DNA of 46,266 bases from Chara braunii (GCA_003427395.1 BFEA01000047.1:1607407-1653672), one strand, 5' to 3'; counted from the stretch's first letter, positions 1-9,109 are shown. Program-made: numbers and translations. Notes: generated from the letters alone by a model not told the origin.

Positions 1-39
<39 letters not shown>
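1..39. repeat. (CA)n microsatellite
   Basis: A pure CA dinucleotide run opens the window, so its true length is unknown. Confidence 0.97.
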
Positions 40-41
<2 letters not shown>

Positions 42-293
42 CTCGGAAACAGTCTGCCACAGTCATGTTTTTTTTGAGTGTATAGCGAATATGACGACAA
101 AAAAATATATATTAATAAAAAAAAAACAGCAGTGTAACAACAACAGCCCCGCCCCCCTCTTCGTCCCTCTCGTCTGCCGCAGCGTGGCTGGTCCACTTGT
201 TATTATTATTCATTGTTGAATAAGAGGGCCAGAAAGGAGGAGAGTTGGTTGGTGAGAAGAAGGGGGATTATCATTGGTCTTTGCTGGTGTCCA
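40..293. other. AT-rich spacer, no gene seen
   Basis: Contains short A and T runs and no recognisable gene. Reading frames here are driven by the neighbouring TTC repeat. Confidence 0.6.
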
Positions 294-390
294 TCTTCTT
301 CTTCTTCTTCTTCTTCTTCTTCTTCTTCTTCTTCTTCTTCTTCTTCTTCTTTCTTTCTTTCTTCTTCTTTCTTTCTTCTTCTTCTTCTTT
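294..390. repeat. (TTC)n microsatellite grading into (TTTC)n
   Basis: About 19 pure TTC units run to position 351 and then grade into TTTC and TTC variants. The repeat produces long poly-Ser, poly-Phe, poly-Leu or poly-Glu frames on both strands, none of which is a gene. Confidence 0.97.
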
Positions 391-1173
391 CCCAGGGCAT
401 CTCTTCGCTCTCAAGTTCATTCATTTCTTTTTGCAATTGGACGCATTGTGCTATCTCATGAATTTGTACTTCGGAATTGGCCAGGATCGTAACATGGTGA
501 TGCACCTTCTCATGTTCAGGCCCATAGGCACTGGCAAATTTGAAACAGCCACTCGGACTGTGAAACTTGTTTCCCATCTTTATCTTCTATTCACCTGGCC
601 CATGCCTGATCCTGCTCATATGCCAAAGGACCGGGCACGGGCTAGGCGGGTAAAAGATTGAAGTGAGCAAGCACGGCCCACAATCGGTGCGGTACATTCA
701 TTTGCCGCACGCAATTCACACCGAATTTTCCCGGATCGTGGGATCCTCCTACATCCACCCCCCTAAGCATGTCATCCACCACACGTTTCTATCCTATCCG
801 ATTGATACTGGGACCGCACCCCTTGGGGCACGGTCCCACTACCGGTAGTAAAAAATGGGACGAGATTTAAGACATGCTACAGGGAGAAATTGGGAAGGGT
901 TTGAGTTCGCGAAGGCAAAAAAAAAAAAACAGCCTCCGGCAAAGATATCACGGCACTACTTTGAAACGGCAATTTGGGTAGAAAAGAGTCCTTTGCGCCT
1001 CTTCTTTATTTTCCCCATCTGACACCACGCCCGACCCCTGCAGTTATGACACCTGGCCTAACACCACAGCCGTTGGTACTCTCAGTGCTTTTCGGAACTC
1101 GTTCCATACTCTCAAGTGACATCAACGTACTTGCCCCGCAAAAAGACAGAAAACAACAAAAAAAAAGAGCCTA
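391..1173. other. Intergenic, no gene seen
   Basis: No coding or RNA signature was recognised. There is an A12 tract near 919-930 and a local inverted repeat in GGGACCGCACCCC...GGGGCACGGTCCC around 810-838. Confidence 0.5.
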
Positions 1174-1278
1174 CCTTCTTCCCCCAAGTACAACGTACGG
1201 TCATTATAGCTGTATTTGCGGTATGTTTCAGTCTAAATACAGCTATAATGACCGTACCTTGTATTCGGGGGAAGAAGG
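1174..1278. repeat. Long near-perfect hairpin (foldback) 1
   Basis: The left arm at 1174-1217 and the right arm at 1235-1278 are each 44 bases and pair with about four mismatches around a 17-base loop. The inner 23 base pairs (GTACGGTCATTATAGCTGTA...) are perfect. This is the geometry of a miniature foldback element or of a young plant miRNA or siRNA precursor. No terminal duplication is evident. A second copy follows immediately. Confidence 0.9.
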
Positions 1279-1283
1279 CAGAC

Positions 1284-1372
1284 ACAACGTACTGTCATTA
1301 TAGCTGTATTGGGGGTATGTTTCAGTCTAAATACAGCTATAATGACCATACCTTGTATTCGGGGGAAGAAGG
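1284..1372. repeat. Long hairpin (foldback) 2, tandem copy
   Basis: This is a direct copy of the preceding hairpin with the same loop core (TATGTTTCAGTCT) and right arm (1329-1372). The left arm is shorter (1284-1310), and two substitutions near ACTGTC/GACCAT open two base pairs. The tRNA-like A box begins directly at its end. Confidence 0.88.
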
Positions 1373-1500
1373 TAGCTCAGTTGGTACACCCGCAAACCAA
1401 GACTTAGGGTAGGACCCCACAGGATGGGGCGAGGCAACTTCCCGGACCCCACAGACCAAGAATCCTGTGAAGTCCATGGTGTTGTAGAGGCCAGTCACTG
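1371..1500 (+). repeat. tRNA-related SINE-like unit
   Basis: The sequence GGTAGCTCAGTTGGTA matches a pol III A box of tRNA type. About 35 bases downstream GGTAGGACCCC resembles a decayed B box. The D and T stems do not pair, so it is not a tRNA gene. The distal part (1474-1496, CCATGGTGTTGTAGAGGCCA...) matches the 3' ends of two other units at 2325-2347 and 3275-3295, but is joined here in the opposite orientation. It is probably a composite of two retroposons. Confidence 0.55.
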
Positions 1501-2012
1501 TGCGTGGCCCTATATTCCCATTTTCCAATACTCGGTCCATTTACCTAGTACCTCCCGGGTACCTAGTACCTCCCGGGTGCGTACTCCGGCGCATGCGGAC
1601 CGAAGTCGGTAGCCCTTCCATTACAACAAATGGTAAGGGACCTGGAATGGCCTTCCAGGCGCCAACCTTTCTCAAAAAGGAAAACTGCCCCAGAATTTCC
1701 CCAGAATTTCGTTTTTGGGTAACCTACTCCGAGGCGGTGGCGGTGGGGTCCCCTCGGTTTCATCATCTCCGTTCGCCGTCGCCAGTCTGCTGGACGTCGA
1801 AGACTTCTGAAACTGTTTGCCGCCGTCCGGTGGGGTTCTACCCTTAGTTCGTATCCAGATGCAAACAGATGACCCCAAAATTCTCAATTACCTCAGCCTG
1901 TCAGTTCAATCGGGATATCTAAAGGCCGTCGCCTTTTCTTTCAAAATAAAATAAAATAAAATGAAATTAGGAGTGCTGAAACGCCCCACTGTTTGTGGAC
2001 ACGGATGATGTT
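1501..2012. other. Intergenic with an 18-bp direct repeat
   Basis: No gene was recognised. ACCTAGTACCTCCCGGGT occurs twice back to back (1543-1560 and 1561-1578). A short (AAAAT)n run lies near 1945-1965. Confidence 0.6.
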
Positions 2013-2019
2013 TCATCCC

Positions 2020-2095
2020 TGAGCCACTGCTCTCCAGCACAAAAGACAAAAATATTGCAATGTACCTTCGCATGGAGAGTAGTGGAGGGAGGCCC
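2020..2095 (+). repeat. Foldback repeat family, shortened copy
   Basis: The arms are CCACTGCTCTCC (2024-2035) and GGAGAGTAGTGG (2074-2085), and the unit ends GGAGGGAGGCCC. The interior carries GCACAAAAGACAAA and TGTACCTT. It matches the 122-bp units at 6029, 8709 and 8990 but lacks part of the interior and the first bases of the left arm. Confidence 0.6.
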
Positions 2096-2302
2096 TGTGG
2101 AACACTACGGGCCACTCCACTTCCTTCAAGAAGTCGTGGGCAGAACACAAAGGAACAACCTCGACTTATCTGCTCTACTAAGGGTCACAAAAAAATGCCG
2201 TTTTTTAGTATAAGAAAAATCCTATAGGAAAGCCACAGAAAAAAAAAAGAGCTGATCGACCAGATTCCAACAACCTCCCTCATCTTTTAGAATTACTGCT
2301 CC

Positions 2303-2373
2303 AGGTGATCACTGTGCACTCATTGACTGGCCTCTACAACACCATGGACACGGAAAAAAAAAAAAAAAAAAAA
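2303..2373 (+). repeat. SINE 3' end with A20 tail
   Basis: GACTGGCCTCTACAACACCA (2325 on) leads via TGGACACGG into a run of 20 A (2354-2373). The same terminus with the same A-side is seen on the minus strand at 3271-3295, marking it as the 3' end of a LINE-mobilised short element. Its 5' end was not located. Confidence 0.65.
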
Positions 2374-2504
2374 CACGGCCCTGCAGCAGACACCAACCCC
2401 TTCTTTTATTTCCCGTCAGCAAATGGGCACCCGCTTGTAATCAGTGCCATGTTTCTTATCAGGAAAACAGGACTTCACAAGGAACAAAACAAAACAAAAA
2501 AAAG

Positions 2505-2632
2505 ATACCTTTCTCGGCCTTTTGGCTAAGATCAAGTGTAGCATCTGTTGTGATCAGTTTAATATCTGATCCGTGGTCCATCGGGCCACATTAACAAAAA
2601 AACAAAAAAAAAACAAAAAAAAGGAAAAAAAA
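2505..2632 (+). pseudogene. U2 snRNA retropseudogene (5' part) with A-rich tail
   Basis: ATACCTTTCTCGGCCTTTTG followed by GCTAAGATCAAGTGTAG is the 5' end of U2 snRNA and includes the U2/U6 helix region. The branch-point-recognition segment differs from the usual GTAGTATCTG, reading GTAGCATCTG. The copy continues through GTGGTCCATCGGGCCACA, the plant-type stem-loop IIa region, and stops near base 90 of U2. The Sm site and 3' half are replaced by an A-rich tract (2595-2632). An A-rich tract also precedes it. There are no upstream plant snRNA promoter boxes that I can see, so it is a retrocopy and not a gene. Confidence 0.9.
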
Positions 2633-4516
2633 ATGTTTCCATGGCCAGATTGTGTAGCCATCCGTAGCCACTGCGGGTCCCCCGGTTGGAATTGAGTTTG
2701 TGCAGCTAAACCCTTTGGCTAGTGGGACCGTGCCCCTGGAAGGATTAACCTTTCTTTTTTTTTTAAAGAACGCAGTCGCGCAGAAGAGGGGCTGAGTACC
2801 GGAGGGGCAGGGAGGAGGAGGAAGGGGAGAGGGAGGAACAGACGGAGAGGGACAGCACTCCACCTAACTCTTCGTCGTCTCTCCTCCTCGTTCTCCTCCA
2901 CGCTCGATCATTGTCATGACTCGTGGTCGTCCGCGCGCGTCTGTGTTGTGTGTGTGTGTGTTGTCATGCTTGCTATACAGAATTCCACAAAAAAGAAAAA
3001 CCACGACTGTGTTAGACTATTTCTATTTCGTTGCATGACATTGTCTGTGTCACCCTCCTCTTCCATCCATGCTCATCACCCTCCTCCCTCCTCCTCTCTC
3101 CTCCTATCCTCCTACCTCTTCTTCATCGTCCTTGTCCTCCCTACTGCTCCTCGTTCTACCTCTTTCTGCTCCATGTCCTCTATGGTCCTACCCACTCCTT
3201 GTCCCTCGTCCTCCCCCCTCCTCCATGTTTCTCGACATCCTGTCCTCGCTACTCTTTTTTTTTTTTTTTTGAAGCCCAGGGTGTTGTAGAGGCCAAGGAC
3301 CAGACCCATGGTGATTGCTGGTAGCCGCAGCCAACGGTTGTCCCGACAGGATAGGCCACCTACCCTACCCATCCCACGTTAGTACTCCCAGTGCACCCCC
3401 CGTCCCTACCATCCTACCTCAGTGTGACCAGCACTCACGACCATCACCCTACCAGTATTGAGGGCAACTTGGGCCAGACAGCAGTGACAAGCACCAAGAC
3501 TGGCTCACTGCTTCTCCTCTGCTCCTCTCTCGTCCCCCTCCCTCCTCCACCTTCCAAGCCCTTGTTCAGCCTCCCTATCACTGCGGTTTGTTTCTCATAT
3601 TCCTTGAGTTTGGGTCAACCTCTTCTTCTTCTTCCCCGACATCACCATTACTCTTCCCCCGCTTCCGTGCTCATGGCGCTCCTTCATAATCCTCCAGCCT
3701 GCATCCTTTATCCTGCTCCCTCATAGTCAGTCTCCTCTCTCCTCCACATTGTTCGTCGACGTACTCCTCCGTACTTGTCACCCTTCCTCGATCTCCTCCA
3801 TGATCTACTATCATATCGATGAGGTAGGTGTGTTTTGTCACGTTCGCTATACACAATTTCACACACACACAAAAAAAAGGCAAAGCATGATTGCGGCAGG
3901 CTGTTTCTCCTTGTATGTTTGTCGCCCTCGTCACTTCTCTTTCATCCCTGCCTCTCCATCCTTCATCCTCTTCCCTCATCCCAGTTACCCTCCCCCCCCT
4001 TCCCACCAACTTCTTACAACTACTACACCAAAATAAAAAAAAAAAAAAAAAAAAAAAATCACCGGGTCTTTTCAGGCCTATCTCTCCACTATCCCTACGT
4101 TATGGAAACTTTAAGACTGAAGTAACAAGACCACTACCCCTACGTTAAGGAAAGACTAAGTAACAAGAAAAAGGTCACTCCTTTCATCGTTCGCGACCCA
4201 CTAAAGGTTATCACAAAAGGAAACCCGAGAAGCGTGAGCAAGATCTCTGGGCTTGGGGGCGTTCTACGGTAAACAGCCCAGAAAAAGGCATTCTAACGAG
4301 TGACGAAAAAATTCAGGGCTTTCTGCGACCACCTCTCTTGCTGCACGCGATATTCGCAGTCTGCGAGAATCGCCTGTTTGCTTGTGTGTCGGTGTTTAAC
4401 TTGTGCTCGGCCCATTGGCAGTGTCAATCTCTTTCCTGATCTTTTTCTTTGTTTTTTGTTTTGTTCGTTTTTTTTCTATGTTTTCTTTTCTTTTTTATCG
4501 TTTTTTTTCCCTTTTC
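2633..4516. other. Low-complexity CT/GA-rich stretch, no gene seen
   Basis: Much of 3040-4030 is C/T-rich with scattered TCC and CCT repeats. It includes a T18 run (3253-3270) and an A-rich run (4034-4058). Open frames here are compositional. The only element recognised is the minus-strand SINE end at 3253-3345. Confidence 0.6.
3253..3345 (-). repeat. SINE 3' end, minus strand, poly-A tailed
   Basis: On the minus strand, TTGGCCTCTACAACACCCTG leads via GGCTTC into A18 (the T run at 3253-3270). It is the same terminus as at 2325-2373. Confidence 0.6.
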
Positions 4517-4790
4517 TTTTTTTTTTTTTTTTTTTTTTGGGGGGGGGGGGCCTCAACCAGGCCAAGGTGGCCTCATGTATGTACCTTCCTGGGCAAGCTT
4601 GGCGCCCGCCACCTAGAGATATGCCCTTGGTCCCGCCGAGTGGCATTGAGCAGAGACTGCATATTCTGAGTGGGATCACAGGGTTCTAACGACGCTCACT
4701 TCAGACAGCGAAACGCGGCGGCAACGTGCTTCCTCGTACAGGGGCCGGGAATCACACCATGACTACCGTGCTACAGCTGACAAGGAAGGA
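4517..4790 (-). repeat. Retroposon-like unit ending in C12-A22
   Basis: The plus strand shows T22 directly followed by G12 (4517-4550), then CCTCAACCAGGCC and about 230 bases of mixed composition. Read on the minus strand it is a unit ending in C12 then A22. I do not recognise the body as a known snRNA, 5S or 7SL RNA. Confidence 0.4.
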
Positions 4791-5171
4791 AAAAAAAAAA
4801 AAAAAAAAAACGGGGGCACAGACATGACAGTAGAAAATAGGGTTGGATCTGAGAAGAGAAACTATAGTAGTGCTCATGCTGTGCAGGAGCAGGATAGTTT
4901 GACAGATCTAAGAATCATCACCAACATGCTCTTCCACTCTACAACTCTTCTGGGACTGCTTCTGTGTCTAAAACTGCCCCTAGAATGATAGTAAGACTGA
5001 AAACTTGCTCTCTCAATACAATCAGAGGGCCTGGCTAGGATGCCCGCGGCCCCCTTGAGGCCCCAAACCTCCCTCTCTGAATATCTGCTTAACAACATCC
5101 ACCCCATATTATCTGTTATTTCATGTTCATCAAGTTATAACTCACAGGACACTGCACCAACATGCGACATG
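4791..5171. other. Spacer with A20 tract, no gene seen
   Basis: An A tract at about 4791-4810 is followed by non-coding sequence with no recognised motif. Confidence 0.5.
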
Positions 5172-5211
5172 GGGTCGCTGGACCCGGTTTCCAGCAGGCG
5201 TCGCTCTAGAA
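5172..5211 (+). repeat. SINE family 2, short copy
   Basis: GGGTCGCTGGACCCGGTTTC followed by CAGCAGGCGTC is nearly identical to the start of the next unit at 5322. It breaks off after about 36 bases. Confidence 0.65.
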
Positions 5212-5321
5212 GTAGGGGGAGGGTGAACCAAGCAGCCCAGAGGGGAAGATGGTGCTCCAGGATAGGAACGGACATGGCCACAGCCCCAACAACAAACACT
5301 GTACTGCAAAGATGTATCCAA

Positions 5322-5451
5322 GGGTCGCTGGACCCGGTTTCCAGCAGGCGTCTCTTCCCACCAATCGATGGAGCAGCTCTACAGGCAAAGCCTCAATTCC
5401 TGTGGTTCTCTTACCAAGACTGGCTGGGATAGAGAAGGGCTCTTCTAAACA

Positions 5452-5482
<31 letters not shown>

Positions 5483-5494
5483 GAAGAAAGAAAG
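5322..5494 (+). repeat. SINE family 2, longer copy with (AAAG)n tail
   Basis: The unit shares GCTGGACCCGGTTTCCAGCA, TCCCACCAAT and CTCTTACCAA with the unit at 6448. It ends in about 11 AAAG units (5451-5494), consistent with an A-rich retroposon tail expanded into a microsatellite. A fourth decayed match starts at 5774. Confidence 0.6.
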
Positions 5495-6008
5495 GACATT
5501 TCCTTGTCCCTTGCTGTGGAGTGCTTAGGTTCCTTCCTCTTTTTTTTTTCCTGTGTTTAGTTTTTTTCCTCCTTGCTGTTGGTGGGGAAAAAAAAAAAAA
5601 AAAAGAATGTTTCTAGGTACATTTAGGATGTGCTATCATAACTGCTGTTGGTTGGGTCACTTTCTTCTTTTTTTTTTCTTCTTTTTCTATGAAAATTCAT
5701 ATGCACTACTGCAGTCCGGGCTCTGCTTGGCCGCAGAGCCTCGCTCAGCCTGAGAACTGCAGCACTTTTCGTGAGGGACGCTGGGCCCGTTTCCCAGCTT
5801 AATTTAAAACAAAAAACAAACGATTAAAAAAAAAAAAAAAAAGCCATCGGAATCGCAGCCCTTGTGTACGAAAGCACGCACGACGGTGTCGCCGGCATTC
5901 CCTGCCCAACCACACAGATGTGGGAGAGGTCGTGCTACCTTCATTCATCTTACTTATTCCTTACCCATCAGTTTGCCAATCACTGACAATCATGGTTTCT
6001 CTTACGGT
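5495..6008. other. Spacer with A/T tracts and an 8-bp GC hairpin
   Basis: A17-19 tracts lie near 5588-5604 and 5826-5842. GGCTCTGC-TTGGCC-GCAGAGCC (about 5719-5740) forms a perfect short hairpin. Around 5774 GGGACGCTGGGCCCGTTTCC is a decayed family 2 start. No gene was recognised. Confidence 0.5.
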
Positions 6009-6028
6009 TTACTGATTAGTGTGCCATT

Positions 6029-6150
6029 GGGCCTCGCTCCCCTGCTCTCCATATGCACAAAAGACAACACAGCTGGCAATGTATCTTTCTATGTTCTAGC
6101 GGAGGATTCAGTCTCATTTTGCAGATTTGGAGAGTGGTGGAGGGAGGCCC
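6029..6150 (+). repeat. 122-bp foldback repeat
   Basis: The left arm GGGCCTCGCTCCCCTGCTCT and the right arm ending GGTGGAGGGAGGCCC pair at 18 of 22 positions. The total length, 122 bases, is the same as the unit at 8709. The interior carries GCACAAAAGACAACA, ATGTTCTAGC and CATTTTGCAGATTTGGAGAG. A similar 20-base phrase (TTACYGATYAGYGYGCCATY) lies on both sides (about 6009 and 6178). It could be a miniature DNA element or a structured-RNA retroposon. Confidence 0.7.
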
Positions 6151-6447
6151 GTTCACACTCGCGTCACTCGTATGACTTACCGATCAGCGCGCCATCGACA
6201 TCTTTTGTTCGCGAGTTGATCCGCAAAAAATACAGTCGCCGTCACAGACAGAAGGAAGAGAGACACTACTGGGTGGGGTTGCTCGTATGACCCATCCTAG
6301 TCGAGGTCACGAGTGCTTTCTCCAAGGGAAAAAAAGAAAAGGAAAAAAAGAGAAAGCAGAGAGAAACATCCTTTCCACACACGCAAGCAAAATCGAGTTA
6401 CAAAAAAAAAAAAAAAAAAAAATCGCGTTCAGATTAGTCTGCAAGAA

Positions 6448-6611
6448 GGGACTCTGGACCCACTTTCCGGCAGGTGCTGCTCCCCACCAATAGAAAGGAG
6501 CCATCAACCAGCGGGCCAGTGCTAATGGGGGCTGCTCTTACCAACCCCATTATCAGATAGCCCGTCCTTCTGATGCTCAGGGAAAAAAAAAAAAAAAAAA
6601 AAAAAAAAAAA
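6448..6611 (+). repeat. SINE family 2 copy with long A tail
   Basis: CTCTGGACCCACTTTCCGGC, CCCCACCAAT and CTCTTACCAA match the unit at 5322. It ends in about 29 A (6583-6611) preceded by GCTCAGGG. Confidence 0.6.
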
Positions 6612-7029
6612 CGAAGCGCGTTTAGAGGAGGGTACCACATAAAGCTGCTCTTATCACCCCCTGAGCTGAGCTGCCAGGGGACGGCGCGAGGGAGGGGGAG
6701 CGGAAGCGTGCGAAAAGAAAGACCGGGGAGGAGGGGGAGGGTGAGAACTAGAGGGAGAGGGTACAGAGCGGGTCAGCTGCGCGCGACGTTCTCATCGTGA
6801 TGACATCGATGGCGTGTGACGATCAAACAGGCAGGTCATCCATCCTCTTCTCTCTTGTCTAAAACTCTTGTTGCACTGTTCCCCTCCTCTTTTCTTCTTC
6901 CTCTCTTCTTCCGCTGCTGTCGCCGCCGACATCACCGCCATCGCCCCCTTCTACTATGATTTCAAACCCGTCAGCCAGAGGCGAATCTTGTCATCGCGTC
7001 GTCGTTGGGACGATTATGCCCTTAACGGA
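6612..7029. other. GC-rich spacer, no gene seen
   Basis: Purine-rich and then CT-rich sequence without a recognised motif. Confidence 0.5.
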
Positions 7030-7386
7030 ATGTACCTGGCCATTACGTCCAGCTACATCAGAATGCACCTTGCCTGCCGCACGTCCAGGTACATCAGAAT
7101 GCACCTTGCGTGCCGCACCACCAGGTTCATCAGAATGCACCTTGCGTGCCGCACCTCCAGGTAAATCAGAATGCAACTTCGCGAGCGCCACGTCCAGGTA
7201 CGTGAGAAAACACGTCACCCAAAAAAAAAAAAAAAAAAAAAGCCTTACTCGCCCCACGTCCAGGTACATCAGATTGCCTGCCGCACGTACAGGTACATCA
7301 GAATGCACCTTCCGTGCCGCACCTCCAGGTACATCAGAATGCAACTTAGCGAGCGCCACGTCCAGGTACGTGGGAAAACACGTTAC

Positions 7387-7422
<36 letters not shown>

Positions 7423-7445
7423 TACTTGCCCCACGTCCAGGTACA
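7030..7445 (+). repeat. 36-bp minisatellite with duplicated poly-A interruptions
   Basis: Units of about 36 bp start CCAGGTACATCAGAATGCAC. Two higher-order blocks each end with a variant containing CGTGRGAAAACACGT, then a long A run (7220-7240 and 7388-7420), then TTACTYGCCCCACGTCCAGG. The A runs sit at equivalent places, so an A-tailed insertion was apparently duplicated together with its flanking repeats. Confidence 0.85.
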
Positions 7446-7691
7446 CTCTGACAAGGGCATTCTGACCAGCCGGCGACGGGACATACGGAAGTGAATTCCC
7501 CTCTGCATTCACGACCGCCTCCCTCCTCTGACGGGACAGGTGAGCAGCGGTGAGCACAGGCGTCGCAGTTTTGCGCTAGCCTACAGTAGTAATGGACATG
7601 AAGGATTTGTCGACGTGTGTTTCTTTCGTTTTCCTTTCCTTCTTCGTTAAGCATTTGCAACTTCCACTTCGGCCGATCTTCTTCTTCATTG
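7446..7691. other. Spacer, no gene seen
   Basis: No feature was recognised. Confidence 0.5.
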
Positions 7692-7798
7692 TCTTCTTCT
7701 TCTTCTTCTTCTTCTTCTTCTTCTTCTTCTTGCTGCTGCTGCTGCCGCTGCTGCTGCTGCTGCCGCTGCTGCTGCTGCTGCCGCTGCTGCCGCTGCTG
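7692..7798. repeat. (TTC)n then (TGC)n compound microsatellite
   Basis: TTC units to about 7730 are followed by TGC/CGC units to 7798. Frames across it are poly-Ser or poly-Cys artefacts. Confidence 0.95.
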
Positions 7799-8370
7799 AG
7801 TTCAGTGCGTGCAGATTTGTCTACTGATCTATGGAAGCATGTGCGAAAGACAAAATTTATGTTAACCTCGGTTTATCACTGTTGATCTTCTTCTTTTCGT
7901 CCTCCTCCTCTTTCCTCCTCCAGGATGTCCTCTTTCTTCTACTCTTCCTCACACATCTTCTCGACCTTCTTCTCCTCTTCCTCACACTTCTTCTGCCGCC
8001 TGCTTACTTTCTTCTGCCTCGGTTTCTGTCATTCCTCCTCCTCCTCCTCCTCCTCCTCCTCCTCCTCCTCCTCCTCCCCCGCCTTGACGTACTCGTATCG
8101 TCAGTGGCCACCACATCCATTTTTCTTCTGCTTTTGCTCCTCTTTTTCAATACCTGTCCTACTCTTCAGCCTGATTCCTTCATCCATGATGTTCGTGTGT
8201 GATATCGCCCCACGACCTACCACACCCAGCCACCCACCCCACCTATCTCCCCCCGTCGTTTTCCTTCTGCCAGCACTACCACCACCCTTCTACCCAGCTT
8301 GAGCTATGAAATGTACGGCGTTTTTTATACGACTGCTCGCAGTCGGTAAGAGGGAAGCGTGACAGACAGA
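7799..8370. other. CT-rich spacer with (CTC)n at 8034-8078
   Basis: A pure CTC run of about 15 units lies at 8034-8078. The surrounding DNA is TTC/TCC-rich and no gene was recognised. Confidence 0.7.
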
Positions 8371-8380
8371 AACGCACCTC

Positions 8381-8518
8381 GTCCTTCGGGACCTCCGGTA
8401 AAATTGGAGCGATACAGAGAAGATAGATTAGCATGGCCCCTGAGCACGGATGACACGCATAAATGGAGAACAAATGGCCCAAATTAAGAAAAGAAAAGAA
8501 AAAAAAAAAAAAAAAAAA
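8381..8518 (+). pseudogene. U6 snRNA retropseudogene, nearly full length, A-tailed
   Basis: Starts GTCCTTCGGGACCTCCGGTA, the plant-type U6 5' stem-loop, followed by AAATTGGAGCGATACAGAGA. A small insertion follows (GAAGATAGATTAGCATGG for the usual GAAGATTAGCATGG). The copy continues through CCCCTGAGCACGGATGACAC and ends GGCCCAAATT at about 8485. The usual T-run terminator is replaced by an A-rich tail (8487-8519). No TATA box at -30 was seen; the nearest TATA-like motif is about 60 bases upstream. It is a processed copy, and its plant-type ends are the best lineage clue in the window. Confidence 0.92.
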
Positions 8519-8521
8519 ACG

Positions 8522-8616
8522 ATACCTTTCTCGGCCTTTTGGCTAAGATCAAGTGCAGTATCTGTTCTGATCAGTTTAATATCTGATCCGTGGTCTATCG
8601 GAAAAGAAAAAAAAAA
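8522..8616 (+). pseudogene. U2 snRNA retropseudogene (5' part), A-tailed
   Basis: ATACCTTTCTCGGCCTTTTG through TATCTGATCCGTGGTCTATC is U2 bases 1 to about 78. It then breaks into GGAAAAG and A10. It begins directly after the A tail of the U6 copy, so U6 and U2 are joined head to tail with only poly-A between. Truncation falls close to that of the copy at 2505. Confidence 0.9.
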
Positions 8617-8708
8617 GACGCACCTCGACCGAGGCTACGGGCAAGATGGCACCTTTTGCCCGGGCGTCGTCAGAAACGCTCGATCTACCGGTCGGTAGGC
8701 TGGACGTC

Positions 8709-8830
8709 GGGCCTCGCTCCGCCACTCATCGCATGACACAAACGAATCAAGTTATGGCGGCGGAGTTTCCATGTTGCAGCCGACGATTCATTCCCATTTT
8801 ACACATTTGGAGAGTGGAAGAGCGAGGCCC
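8709..8830 (+). repeat. 122-bp foldback repeat
   Basis: The left arm GGGCCTCGCTCCGCCACTC (8709-8727) and the right arm GAGTGGAAGAGCGAGGCCC (8812-8830) pair at 17 of 19 positions. The interior resembles the unit at 6029 (GTTTCCATGTTGCAG, CATTTTACACATTTGGAGAG). Confidence 0.8.
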
Positions 8831-8897
8831 CCCTGTGCACGGATGACACGCATAAATGGAGAAAAAATGGGCCAAATTAAGAAGAAAAAAAAAAAAA
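8827..8897 (+). pseudogene. U6 snRNA 3'-half retrocopy fused to foldback
   Basis: GCACGGATGACACGCATAAA and then TGGGCCAAATTAAG match the 3' half of the U6 copy at 8381, including the private ATGGAGAA variant, and are followed by an A-rich tail. The join lies within GGCCCCCC. That run is shared by the right end of the foldback (GAGGCCC) and by U6 (GGCCCCTG), which looks like template switching at microhomology. Confidence 0.8.
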
Positions 8898-8989
8898 GAC
8901 GCACCTCGACCGAGGCTACGGGCAAGATGGCACCTTTTGCCCGGGCGTCGTCAGAAACGCTCGATCTACCTGTCGGTAGGCTGGACGTC

Positions 8990-9109
8990 GGGCCTCGCTC
9001 TGCCACTCATCGCATGACACAAACGAATCAAGTTCTGGCGGCGTAGTTTCCATGTTGCAGCCGACGATTCATTCCCATTTTACACATTTGGAGAGTGGAA
9101 GAGCGAGGC
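8990..9109 (+). repeat. Foldback repeat, second tandem copy
   Basis: The left arm is GGGCCTCGCTCTGCCACTC (8990-9008) and the right arm is GAGTGGAAGAGCGAGGC (9093-9109). After the arm the sequence diverges from unit 1 (GCTCGCTCTGC...), so the U6 half is absent here. Confidence 0.78.

Larger units (their letters stand above)
8617..9109 (+). repeat. Tandem duplication, 281-bp period, carrying hairpin-rich body
   Basis: Unit 1 is 8617-8897 and unit 2 starts at 8898. Both begin GACGCACCTCGACCGAGGCT and run nearly identically to about 9109. The ten bases ACGCACCTCG also precede the U6 copy (8372-8381). The body contains several short inverted repeats (CCTCG/CGAGG, CGGGCAA/TTGCCCG, CTACC/GGTAG) and then a 122-bp foldback, suggesting a structured RNA origin. 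Confidence 0.85.

Noticed and set aside
213-661. Open frames rich in Ser, Phe, Leu or Glu over the TTC repeat
   Set aside because: They are translations of a trinucleotide microsatellite on both strands and carry no domain.
1371-1445. A tRNA gene at the A-box match
   Set aside because: Only the A box is good. D, anticodon and T stems do not pair, and the B box is decayed.
4558-4720. 7SL, U1, U4 or U5 RNA copy in the poly-A-ended minus-strand unit
   Set aside because: None of the diagnostic single-stranded motifs of these RNAs could be matched on either strand.
8381-8485. A functional U6 gene
   Set aside because: There is no TATA box at -30, no upstream element, no T-run terminator, and an A-rich tail follows; it is a retrocopy.
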